Source: CAMCHP01 sp036835325 (GTDB lineage Bacteria; Bacteroidota; Bacteroidia; Flavobacteriales_D; Sanyastnellaceae). Taken from it: a stretch of DNA of 54,145 nucleotides. This document shows positions 16,372 through 24,429 of this stretch, piece after piece. A program made the position numbers and the translations under genes. The stretch's first letter is position 1; each line of letters opens with the position of its first letter. The notes below the pieces were generated by a model. That model worked only from the letters and a program-made list of their open reading frames with translations, was not told the origin of the DNA and made no database searches. The DNA lies in assembly GCA_036835325.1 (NCBI GenBank), contig DAITMF010000020.1, forward strand, positions 1 through 54,145, written 5' to 3'.

Positions 16372-17001
16372 TCAGTATTTCAATAGGTAGTAGAGCGACT
16401 TGATGTACTCATTGTTCACCATAATTAAGCCCTCTTCGCTTTTCCACCATTCGTTTTCATCGTAACCCAAGGCTGGCGCGCCCGCTACATGCACACGGGT
16501 ATCTGTGCCGGCAAATGTTTTTTCAAAAACCCGTCGTACCCGTCCTGTGTGAAACCGCGAGCTTAAAACCGTAAGTTCAGGTAAGGCGTGCAACGTTGCC
16601 CATGCGCGCACCTCTTGCGATTCTTCCAAGGTGCTGGTTGAAGCAGTAAGGGCGATAACCCGTGCACTGTCAACGCCTTGTTCAAGCAGATAGCGCCGCG
16701 TCAGTTCTGCTTCAAACATCGGCATGCCAACGGCCTCCAAAGCCGTTGGGACATTTCCACCGGTGCATACAATGAGCTTGACACGACCCGAGCGGTACCA
16801 GTTTAAGGCCTCCGTGGCACGTTCAAGACTGTTGCCTCCCAATACAACGAGAACTTCTGTAGATTGAGGAGCATCCTCATCCACCAAAAACCTACCGGCA
16901 CCCTTCAACAACTGCACACGGAAAATATACATCAGGATCGCAATCACCACTACACTGATGAATCGCACACCCCAGCGCCTACGTCGATCAGTAATGGGCA
17001 T
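16372..17001 (-). CDS. YdcF/DUF218 family membrane-anchored protein
   Basis: The 209-residue protein has one N-terminal membrane helix (GVRFISVVVIAILMYIF) and a DUF218 domain with STEVLVVLGGNSLERATEAL, RSGRVKLIVCTGG, and LTVLSSRFHTGRVRRVFEKT. E. coli relatives (SanA, YdcF, ElyC) are linked to envelope barrier function and peptidoglycan or enterobacterial common antigen metabolism. It is the last gene of a long minus-strand envelope group, with 11 bases to the gene upstream. Confidence 0.87.
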   Translation of the reverse strand: MPITDRRRRWGVRFISVVVIAILMYIFRVQLLKGAGRFLVDEDAPQSTEVLVVLGGNSLERATEALNWYRSGRVKLIVCTGGNVPTALEAVGMPMFEAELTRRYLLEQGVDSARVIALTASTSTLEESQEVRAWATLHALPELTVLSSRFHTGRVRRVFEKTFAGTDTRVHVAGAPALGYDENEWWKSEEGLIMVNNEYIKSLYYLLKY

Positions 17002-17012
17002 ACGAGTGGTTT

Positions 17013-19100
17013 TTAGTAATTACCGCTCCACTTTCGCAGGAGCCATTCAGCCGATAACAACACAATAAGCACCACCAGCAACCACGTCACATTGATGAGG
17101 TCAGATAGGCGCGTGCGCTCGTACGATAACGTCACAATGTCGTCAGATGCACGCAGCGCTTCTTCAAGTTCGTTAAGCTGACGGGGCGAATACATAGCGC
17201 CTCCGTTGGTGACGGCCAAGTCGTTCAAGAGTTTGTGATTGGCTTCGGTTGAAGCTGCCTCCAATTGAATGGCTTTGATGCTTAGGCTGCCGGCTTCAGT
17301 GAAACGTTCTCCACCCACCGAAGTGCTTGCGGTCCACGTGTAATCACCGGGTGGTAAATTTCCTGCGTCGTACCGGTAATTGTTTACCGCTCGCGAAAAA
17401 CCGTAGCTGTACACTTCACCACCGGCTCCGGTAAGTTCAAGTGCTATGTCGGCCTCCATAAAGGGTTCGTAGCTGGCGTTGTACACCTCAGCCTGGAAAA
17501 CAAGACGTTCGTTTTCGAACAGTTCACGAGGAGCACTCACTTTGAACCGCCTGCGGTCATCGCGGCTAGCGAGGTACTGCACAATGCCCGAGAACCAGCG
17601 ATCAAAAACGTCATGCGTAGAATTCTGTAAGTACCCTACCATGCGCCAACGCCAAAGGCCTTCCCCTCCAATAACGCCCACTTTAATGCCATTGACTTGG
17701 TTGAAACCGATAAGCGGGATGGAGGTTTCCAGATTTCCCAAACGGCGATTGAGCAACGAAACAACCCCGGGGGCAGTTTGAAAGTCACCAAAGGGCACTT
17801 GCAGCGGGGGCAATTCGGTGAACATGCGTTGAGCGTCATCGCCTACTTGAAAGTACGTAAAGCCTTTGGCGTACGAACCATACACATCGGATACGGTGTT
17901 GCGATAACCGTCAATGTTGTAGCCGATTTTGAGGTCGTTGAACGCCCGGTCATCCATCCCGCTCCCCATAATCAGTAGGAAGGGCCTTCCGGCGGTGAGC
18001 AATTCAGCAGGGATTTTTCGTCCGGCACCGCTCACTGTTGGCAAGCGATGTAAAATGACCAAGCTGTAGTCGTTCCAATCGCCGGTGAATTCGTCGGCAA
18101 CGGCAACGCTGACTTCATAGGTCAGGTTGCTTTCTGTCGCTTTGCGGATGGCTGCCAGGTCAGGATGCGGCGCAGCACCAAGAATGAGTATTTTCTGTCG
18201 ATTTTCAATGACATCAATGAATACTTCGCGTCGGTTGTTGCGCAGGGTCACTTCGTTAGCGATGGATGAAACGGTGACAATGTACCGCTGTAAGCCGGGT
18301 TTGTTGGCTTCAATGATGGCGCGACGTGTATCGAGCACATAGGGTTTATCGAGCGCTAGGAGTTCATTGAAGATGATTTTTCCGTTGTGCTCAATCGAAA
18401 TGCTCGTGGAGGTGCCTTCTGCTTTACGCGCTTCGGTGACAATCTCAATGGGGAACCGGTTTCCGAGGTAAGCCAATTTGTTGGCGGCCACTTCGGCGAT
18501 GCGAAGATCACGGCGCTGAGTGGAGTCGCCCAAGGCAATGGTGTAAACAGGTGCTTCGAGGCGTTTGCTTCCGTAGAGTGGATTGCTTCCACTGTTGTAA
18601 ATGCCGTCGCTGGCAATTACCACAGCGCCTACGTTGCGGTTGCTGAAGCGATTGTACAACCCGTCAAGCAATTCAGACAAATTGGTAGTCACATCAGCAT
18701 AGTCGATGCTGTCAATCGACTCGCTCAATCCATCCCCAAAAGAAAAGCTTCGCACTTCGTAGTCTTCAGACAGGCGTTCAACCAAGCCGCGAAGTTCGTT
18801 AGGCCATTCATTTCGGTAGAAGCCTGAGTCGGAATTCAGTACCAAAGAGCTGCTGTTGTCTTGTGCAATCAGCAGCAGGGGGGCCTCTTCTTCGCGTTCG
18901 GTTGATTTCAGCAGCGGCTTCAACAAGAGGAAGGCGATGATCATGAACGCCAAGAATCGAAGCGCGGCCAGAAGCGCGCGCAAGCGCGGGGTGAAGTTGG
19001 CGTTTCGTTGGTCGTTCCGGTAAAGAAAGAAGGTAAGGGTTCCCGCAATCAAAAGAGCGGGAACCAGCCAAAGGAGGGGGTATTCAAAGATCAGTTCCAA
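17013..19100 (-). CDS. Large membrane protein with VWA-like domain (BatA/aerotolerance-like)
   Basis: The 695-residue protein starts with two membrane helices (LLWLVPALLIAGTLTFFLY, FLAFMIIAFLLLKPLL), followed by a von Willebrand A-like domain with the MIDAS-type DNSSS (about residue 80) and VVIASDGIYNSGS. Later come a class I glutamine amidotransferase-like region (ILILGAAPHPDLAAIRKA, PFLLIMGSG), Ig-like strands, and a C-terminal helix (TWLLVVLIVLLSAEWLL). This layout is common in Bacteroidota and resembles the Bat aerotolerance proteins. The function is unknown. It starts 8 bases after fabG. Confidence 0.78.
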   Translation of the reverse strand: MELIFEYPLLWLVPALLIAGTLTFFLYRNDQRNANFTPRLRALLAALRFLAFMIIAFLLLKPLLKSTEREEEAPLLLIAQDNSSSLVLNSDSGFYRNEWPNELRGLVERLSEDYEVRSFSFGDGLSESIDSIDYADVTTNLSELLDGLYNRFSNRNVGAVVIASDGIYNSGSNPLYGSKRLEAPVYTIALGDSTQRRDLRIAEVAANKLAYLGNRFPIEIVTEARKAEGTSTSISIEHNGKIIFNELLALDKPYVLDTRRAIIEANKPGLQRYIVTVSSIANEVTLRNNRREVFIDVIENRQKILILGAAPHPDLAAIRKATESNLTYEVSVAVADEFTGDWNDYSLVILHRLPTVSGAGRKIPAELLTAGRPFLLIMGSGMDDRAFNDLKIGYNIDGYRNTVSDVYGSYAKGFTYFQVGDDAQRMFTELPPLQVPFGDFQTAPGVVSLLNRRLGNLETSIPLIGFNQVNGIKVGVIGGEGLWRWRMVGYLQNSTHDVFDRWFSGIVQYLASRDDRRRFKVSAPRELFENERLVFQAEVYNASYEPFMEADIALELTGAGGEVYSYGFSRAVNNYRYDAGNLPPGDYTWTASTSVGGERFTEAGSLSIKAIQLEAASTEANHKLLNDLAVTNGGAMYSPRQLNELEEALRASDDIVTLSYERTRLSDLINVTWLLVVLIVLLSAEWLLRKWSGNY

Positions 19101-19108
19101 AGCCGCAA

Positions 19109-19855
19109 TTACATCAACATTCCGCCATCCACATTGATGACCTGACCGGTGATGTAGGCGCTCATATCGGAGGCGAGGAAGAGGGTGAGGTTGGCCACAT
19201 CTTCAGGGGTGCCGCCTCGTTTCAATGGAATGGCTTCGCGCCACTCTTGAACCACTTTTTCATCGAGGGCTCCGGTCATTTCTGTTTCAATGAAGCCTGG
19301 CGCAATGGCATTGCAACGGATGTTGCGCGAGCCCAGCTCAGCAGCAACCGATTTCGTGAAGCCGATGATGCCAGCTTTTGACGCGGCGTAGTTTGCTTGT
19401 CCGGCATTGCCTTTCACGCCGACCACTGAGCTCATGTTCACGATTGAACCGTAACGGGCCTTGAGCATGGGTTTCAGTACGGCCTTGGTGAGGTTGAATG
19501 CTGATTTGAGGTTCACGTTAATCACTTCGTCCCACTGTTCTTCGCTCATGCGCATGAGCAAGGTGTCGCGCGTGATACCGGCGTTGTTTACCAGAATATC
19601 AACTTTTCCAAAAGCGGCGATGACGTCGTCAACCAGTTGCTGGGCAGCATCAAATTGTGCTGCATCGGAGCGAAATCCGCGGGCCTGTCCACCTTTCGCA
19701 GTGAGTTCAGCTTCGAGTGCACGGGCCTTCTCATCCGACGACACGTAAGTAAAGGCTACAGTTGCGCCGTGGGCGGCAAATGCTTCTGCAATGCCCTTGC
19801 CGATACCGCGTGATGCGCCGGTGATCAGGGCCACTTTTCCGTCAAGGAGTTTCAT
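19109..19855 (-). CDS. fabG: 3-oxoacyl-[acyl-carrier-protein] reductase
   Basis: FabG reduces 3-oxoacyl-ACP with NADPH in fatty acid elongation. The 248-residue protein has the cofactor motif TGASRGIGKG, the NNAG strand, catalytic Ser in IVNMSSVVG, and YAASKAG with the catalytic Tyr and Lys. IRCNAIAPGFIETEMT is typical of FabG rather than of other SDRs. The ATG at 19855 was chosen as the family start; nine further upstream codons in the open frame cross the promoter. It has its own -7 box although it lies in a gene run. Confidence 0.92.
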   Translation of the reverse strand: MKLLDGKVALITGASRGIGKGIAEAFAAHGATVAFTYVSSDEKARALEAELTAKGGQARGFRSDAAQFDAAQQLVDDVIAAFGKVDILVNNAGITRDTLLMRMSEEQWDEVINVNLKSAFNLTKAVLKPMLKARYGSIVNMSSVVGVKGNAGQANYAASKAGIIGFTKSVAAELGSRNIRCNAIAPGFIETEMTGALDEKVVQEWREAIPLKRGGTPEDVANLTLFLASDMSAYITGQVINVDGGMLM

Positions 19856-19879
19856 AGAATCGGGTGTTGTTGAAGTGGC

Positions 19880-19887
19880 CAAAGATA
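19880..19887 (-). promoter_or_regulatory. fabG -7 box
   Basis: On the minus strand TATCTTTG matches TAnnTTTG and gives a leader of about 20 nt. No TTG is present at the right distance. Confidence 0.5.
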
Positions 19888-19905
19888 ACCATTCTCTCGC
19901 ATGCC

Positions 19906-20706
19906 TTACGGCAACAAGTCAGCGGCCTCTGCGATGAGTTCAGCGATGTCGCGAACGACGATTTCGTCTTCTTTGTTGAAGTTCTTAATCCCGTCAGTCA
20001 TCATGGTATTGCAGAAGGGGCAACCTGTTGCGATGACCTGGGGCTTCACCTCGAGTGCATCTTCAGTGCGTTCAATGTTCACCTCTTTGTTGCCGGGTTC
20101 GGCTTCTTTGAACATTTGGGCACCACCTGCACCGCAGCAAAGACCGTTCGACTTGCACCGGCGCATTTCAACCAGCTCGCCATCGAGAATCTGCAGCACT
20201 TCACGAGGTGCTTCATACACATCGTTTGCACGGCCGAGGTAACACGGGTCGTGGAAGGTAATGCGCTTTCCTTTAAAGGCGTTGCCATCACTCACCTTGA
20301 TGCGGCCTTCTTTGGCCAAGTCATTGATGAGTTGGGTGTGGTGAATCACCTCGTAGTTTCCACCCAGCTGTGGGTATTCATTTTTGAGGATGTTAAAGCA
20401 GTGAGGACATCCGGTTACGATTTTTTTGATTTCGTAGCCGTTCAGTACCATGATGTTCTGCATGGCCTGCATTTGGTACAGGAATTCATTTCCGGCGCGT
20501 TTCGCAGGGTCACCGGTGCAGCTTTCTTCAGCGCCCAATACAGCAAATTTGACCTTGCAATGGTTCAGAATGCGTGCGATGGCCTTGGTGATGCGTTTCG
20601 CACGATCATCGAAACTTCCGGCGCAGCCAACCCAGAAAAGCACTTCAGGTACTTCACCGTTGGCCGTCATTTGCGCTACAGTAGGAATATGGATAGGTTC
20701 TGCCAT
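19906..20706 (-). CDS. (Fe-S)-binding protein with two CCG domains (HdrB-like)
   Basis: The 266-residue protein contains two CCG repeats as in HdrB, GlpC and LutA: a first set of cysteines in VGCAGS, CTGDPAKRAG and TGCPHCFNIL, and a complete second set in FHDPCYLGR, GLCCGAGGAQM and TGCPFCNTM. CCG domains bind unusual 4Fe-4S clusters that pass electrons to disulfides or other acceptors. Downstream of the membrane cytochrome b/Fe-S gene by 11 bases, it probably forms the soluble half of a two-protein electron-transfer complex. The substrate is unknown. The ATG at 20706 was preferred to an upstream in-frame one. Confidence 0.88.
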   Translation of the reverse strand: MAEPIHIPTVAQMTANGEVPEVLFWVGCAGSFDDRAKRITKAIARILNHCKVKFAVLGAEESCTGDPAKRAGNEFLYQMQAMQNIMVLNGYEIKKIVTGCPHCFNILKNEYPQLGGNYEVIHHTQLINDLAKEGRIKVSDGNAFKGKRITFHDPCYLGRANDVYEAPREVLQILDGELVEMRRCKSNGLCCGAGGAQMFKEAEPGNKEVNIERTEDALEVKPQVIATGCPFCNTMMTDGIKNFNKEDEIVVRDIAELIAEAADLLP

Positions 20707-20717
20707 TGTTGTGTCTA

Positions 20718-22082
20718 TCAAGCGTTCATTTCTTCAGACCATTTGCCCCTGTCAGCTGCTGGAAATGCCCACGGTGCACCATTGTTTTCGATGTTGTTGA
20801 ACATCGAGGTGATTGATTCGGGCGATTTGCTTTCTTCCATAATCAGGTGGCGGCGCAAGTCGAGGATGATGCTCACCGGGTCAATATTTACGGGACAAGC
20901 CTCCACGCAGGCGTTGCAGGTAGTGCACGCCCAAAGCTCTTCTTCACTGATGTAATCACGCAAAAGCGATTTGCCATCGGCCTGTGGTTGGCCATCTGGC
21001 CCCAAGTTGCGGCCCACTTCCTCAACCCGGTCGCGGGTATCCATCATGATTTTTCGCGGTGAAAGCAGTTTGCCGGTTTGATTTGCCGGACAAACCGACG
21101 AACAGCGACCACACTCAGTGCACGTGTACGCATCAAACAGTTGCTTCCAACTCAGGTCATTGACATCTTTGGCGCCAAATTTCACCGGAGCAGCATCCGC
21201 CGCAGGCGCAGCAAAAGGATCAGCGCTCGGGTCAAGCATCAATTTCACTTCGTTTGTAACCGCCCCAAGGTTATTTAGCTGGCCTTTCGGCTCAAGTTTC
21301 GAATACCAAGTATTGGGAAACGCCATGATGATGTGGAAGTGCTTCGAGTACGGTACGTACACCAAAAAGGCCAGAATGCCCACAATGTGAAACCACCACA
21401 TGAACCGTTCGAGGCCCATGAGGCCGGCGTCACTAAGTCCGTCGTACATTGGCACGAGCAGTGAACTCACAGGAAACGACCCCGCTTCAATGTAATGGCT
21501 CAGTGCTTCAGAGACTATGGCACCGTTTGTGAGCGCCACAGCCAAGCGGGTTTGGAGAATCGAATCGGCGGCATTCATGCTCAAGAAGGCAAACATCAGC
21601 AGCACTTCAACCACCAAAATGATATTCGCATCTGAGCTTGCCCAACCTTTCAGTTCGCGGCTGCGAAAACGGGCAATGGGCAAAATGTTACGGCGAATCA
21701 AGAAAATCACGCATGCGAGGAGCACACCCGCTGCCAAAATTTCAAACGACCCAATGAGTACATCGTACAGACCGCCCAAGCCCAATTGCGCAAAAATGCG
21801 GTGCTGACCGGTAAGGCCGTCGATGACAATCTCGAGCACCTCGATGTTGATGATGACAAAACCGAGGTAAATCAAAAAATGGAGAAAGCCTGCAATCGGG
21901 CGTTTCACCATCTTCGACTGACCAAGAGCTACCAGGGCCATGGTTTTCCACCGATCGGCCTTGCGATCGGTGCGGTCTTCTGAATGACCGAGTTGAATGT
22001 TTCGGCGTATTTCCCTGACGCGGCGTGCGAAGAAGAATATTCCTGTCGCGAGCACCAGAGCAAAAGCGAGTTGTGCAATCAT
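20718..22082 (-). CDS. Membrane cytochrome b-like protein with two 4Fe-4S clusters
   Basis: The 454-residue protein has an N-terminal membrane domain of about five helices with histidines placed for heme b ligation (FLHFLIYLG, WWFHIVGIL, SKHFHIIM), as in NarI/HdrE-type subunits. A C-terminal ferredoxin domain follows, with CTECGRCSSVCP and CTTCNACVEACP plus trailing cysteines. It should link a quinone pool to the CCG protein encoded just downstream. This pair is widespread in Bacteroidota, but its electron donor and acceptor are not known to me. Confidence 0.86.
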   Translation of the reverse strand: MIAQLAFALVLATGIFFFARRVREIRRNIQLGHSEDRTDRKADRWKTMALVALGQSKMVKRPIAGFLHFLIYLGFVIINIEVLEIVIDGLTGQHRIFAQLGLGGLYDVLIGSFEILAAGVLLACVIFLIRRNILPIARFRSRELKGWASSDANIILVVEVLLMFAFLSMNAADSILQTRLAVALTNGAIVSEALSHYIEAGSFPVSSLLVPMYDGLSDAGLMGLERFMWWFHIVGILAFLVYVPYSKHFHIIMAFPNTWYSKLEPKGQLNNLGAVTNEVKLMLDPSADPFAAPAADAAPVKFGAKDVNDLSWKQLFDAYTCTECGRCSSVCPANQTGKLLSPRKIMMDTRDRVEEVGRNLGPDGQPQADGKSLLRDYISEEELWACTTCNACVEACPVNIDPVSIILDLRRHLIMEESKSPESITSMFNNIENNGAPWAFPAADRGKWSEEMNA

Positions 22083-22091
22083 TGTTTCCCG

Positions 22092-23144
22092 TTACTTATC
22101 GTCGCTGGTTTCTTCGGTTTTCAACTCCTCGTCAATCAAGTCTCTGATTTGCTTCAGTTCCTTGCGCGAGAAACGTTCTTTTGGCTTTTTTCCAAAGATA
22201 GAAACATGGACGTACTTCCACGGGTTCACGTAGAGGTCATTAACAAGGTATTGAACTTCTTGGTTGGTGTCAATCAATGCTTGGTGGAGTGAGTCGCTAT
22301 TGAGCAAAAGCGCGAGGCTACCATCGCCCTCATTGATTTTCTGAACAACCTCGCTCAAGTCAGCGAGGGTTTGATCGGCTTTACGGAAGGTTTCTGCAAA
22401 TTGAATTTTCGTTAACGAGTCGCTCACTTGATCGAGGTTTGCAACGATGTTTTCAATGCGTCCGGTGTTTGATTTCAGCGTGTAGGCTATTGAGTCAACA
22501 CTGCTGAATATTGAATTGATCTTACCTGTATTGGCAGCGATGGCATTGTCAAGGCGGAAGCTCGTCCGCTCCAAATTGTCAAGCGTTCGTTTCAATGAAG
22601 CAAAGGTCTCCGGCAGGCCTTTGGTGGCATCATCTTCGAAAACAGCTTCGATGTTTGATAGAATTACGTCAACGCTTTCAATCAGTTCGTCGGTTTTCTT
22701 TTTGAGCGGTGCCATTTCGAGGCGCACGGCTTCGGCAATCCCGGCTTCAACATCTGAAATGAGCGTGTCGCCTTTGGTAGCTGCCACAGGAGAATCGCCC
22801 ATGATGAGCTCAATGGCTTTAGAGCCGAAGAGGTCGGAGCTGAAAATGCGTGCCGTTGAATTTTCAGGAATGACCAAGGCCTCCTGATCGATGTTGAAAC
22901 TCACAACGAGCGTTCCATCCCCGTTAGGGTGAAAGCCCACCGTTTTAACCTGACCAATCTTGAAACCATTCAGAATAACGGGATTCGATGGACCAAGTCC
23001 ATCTACTTTTTCGTAAACAGCAAAAAATGTCCGTTGATTCAGAAACAGACTAATGCCTTTGAGGTAGTTGATGCCCACCACGAGCAGCACTGTGCTCACC
23101 AAGACAATCGCGCCTAATTTAAATTCCTTAGAAATACCTTTCAA
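22092..23144 (-). CDS. MCE/MlaD family lipid-transport protein
   Basis: The 350-residue protein has an N-terminal membrane anchor (LGAIVLVSTVLLVVGINYL), then an MCE domain (FFAVYEKVDGLGPSNPVILN, GFKIGQVKTVGF, ARIFSSDLFGSKAIELIMG), then a long coiled-coil region (about residues 145-300) and a basic tail. MlaD-like proteins form rings that carry phospholipids between inner and outer membrane. No MlaE or MlaF gene is in the window, so the ABC partner must be elsewhere. It sits 12 bases after the amidase gene. Confidence 0.87.
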   Translation of the reverse strand: MKGISKEFKLGAIVLVSTVLLVVGINYLKGISLFLNQRTFFAVYEKVDGLGPSNPVILNGFKIGQVKTVGFHPNGDGTLVVSFNIDQEALVIPENSTARIFSSDLFGSKAIELIMGDSPVAATKGDTLISDVEAGIAEAVRLEMAPLKKKTDELIESVDVILSNIEAVFEDDATKGLPETFASLKRTLDNLERTSFRLDNAIAANTGKINSIFSSVDSIAYTLKSNTGRIENIVANLDQVSDSLTKIQFAETFRKADQTLADLSEVVQKINEGDGSLALLLNSDSLHQALIDTNQEVQYLVNDLYVNPWKYVHVSIFGKKPKERFSRKELKQIRDLIDEELKTEETSDDK

Positions 23145-23156
23145 ACCCTGCGGTGT

Positions 23157-24389
23157 TTATGGTGTTTGGTTCAATGCTTCGGCGACCGGTATGCGCTTGT
23201 CGCCTTTGAAAGCGATGACGAACGCTCCATCGAAGCCATGTTGCCTCAGCATATTTTGCATTTGCCGGGCTTCTTCAAACTGTGAAGTAAGTCCGGCGGT
23301 GTATTTATACAATCCGTCGCTAAAGTACTCATCTATCCCTGACAGGCCATGGAAATTCTCGGGCTTGCGTTCGATCGGGGTGGGCGATGTGGCAATTTGC
23401 ACACGGTAATGATAGTCTTTGGGTGTTTTCTCTTTGAGGATGCGGTCGCGCCAGTTGTCGTGCTTGGGCGGGGTCTCTTGTTTCTGTTCGTTGGCCTTCT
23501 CTTGCTGCGCAGAAGGGAGGGTGTTAGTTAGTGGCTTCGCTGGTACTGCACTGTTGGCCGCTTCTGCACCGTCCATCTGATGCTTGTAATCGCGGAAAGC
23601 CCTGAAAATGGCCGATGCAATGTAAACACGTCCGTCTTCGCTGTTCAAGAAATCTTCTTCTTCCGGATTCGTCAAGAAGCCCATCTCAACGAGCACACTG
23701 GGCATCGTGGTAAAGCTGATCACGTAAAAACCGGCTTGCTTTACCCCGCGGTCAACCCGACCAACACGGTCGCGAAACTCATTTTGGATGTTGGATGAAA
23801 GCTGTAGGCTCTGTTCGAGGTAAGCGTTTTGGCGCAAGGTTAGCGCAATGTAGGTGTCAGGGTCGTTGGGGTCAAAGCTGTAATTGTCGCGGTAGTTCTC
23901 TTCCTTATATATAGCGGCATTTTCTTTCATTGCCACACGAAGCGCTTCTTCGCTTTTGTGCATGCCCATCACGAAGGTACTCGCCCCGCGGGCGTGCGGT
24001 TTGGTGAAGGCATCGCAGTGGATGGAAATAAACAAGTCAGCATCGCTCGTGTTGGCAATCTCAACCCGGCGCTTCAAGGTGGGAAAGGAATCGTCTTTAC
24101 GCGTGTAAATGATTTCCAAACCCGGGAAGGCCTCTTCAACATACTTCCCAACGCGAAGGGCCACATCGAGCGTGATGTCTTTCTCGGTTTTTTTGTAACG
24201 TCCGGTACCCAAATTGCCCGGGTCAGAACCTCCGTGCCCCGCGTCAATCACGATTTTACGGATGGCTCCGCTGGGCTGTGGGGGCGTGAATCCGACAAAT
24301 AGCGATACAGAGCACACAAGAAAAACGACGGCAAGCCGTTTCTTTAGTGCTTCAGATAGCGAGTTACGGTACTGAGTTTTCGGCTGCAT
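23157..24389 (-). CDS. N-acetylmuramoyl-L-alanine amidase with SPOR-like C-terminus
   Basis: The enzyme cuts the amide bond between muramic acid and the peptide stem. The 410-residue protein has an N-terminal export signal (LAVVFLVCSVSLFVGF) and an Amidase_3 domain with zinc ligands in IDAGHGGSDPG, ISIHCDAF and the catalytic Glu in VEMGFLTNPEE. After a charged linker comes a C-terminal SPOR-like segment (DYHYRVQIATSPTPI, EARQMQNMLRQHGFDGAFVI), which would bind denuded glycan strands at the septum. The ATG at 24389 lies downstream of a good promoter; about 100 more codons are open upstream but overlap the divergent lptD. Confidence 0.92.
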   Translation of the reverse strand: MQPKTQYRNSLSEALKKRLAVVFLVCSVSLFVGFTPPQPSGAIRKIVIDAGHGGSDPGNLGTGRYKKTEKDITLDVALRVGKYVEEAFPGLEIIYTRKDDSFPTLKRRVEIANTSDADLFISIHCDAFTKPHARGASTFVMGMHKSEEALRVAMKENAAIYKEENYRDNYSFDPNDPDTYIALTLRQNAYLEQSLQLSSNIQNEFRDRVGRVDRGVKQAGFYVISFTTMPSVLVEMGFLTNPEEEDFLNSEDGRVYIASAIFRAFRDYKHQMDGAEAANSAVPAKPLTNTLPSAQQEKANEQKQETPPKHDNWRDRILKEKTPKDYHYRVQIATSPTPIERKPENFHGLSGIDEYFSDGLYKYTAGLTSQFEEARQMQNMLRQHGFDGAFVIAFKGDKRIPVAEALNQTP

Positions 24390-24404
24390 GTAGCGAGTTT
24401 TCTT

Positions 24405-24412
24405 TAGTTTTG
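24405..24412 (+). promoter_or_regulatory. lptD -7 box
   Basis: TAGTTTTG matches TAnnTTTG, with an expected start near 24417 and a very short leader to the ATG at 24430. No TTG at -33. Confidence 0.5.
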
Positions 24413-24429
24413 GCTCCGCTTTTGCCCCA

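Noticed and set aside
16195..16372. Hidden rpmG or other small gene behind rpmB
   Set aside because: No frame on either strand gives a plausible ribosomal protein; the stretch is the repeat and a terminator.
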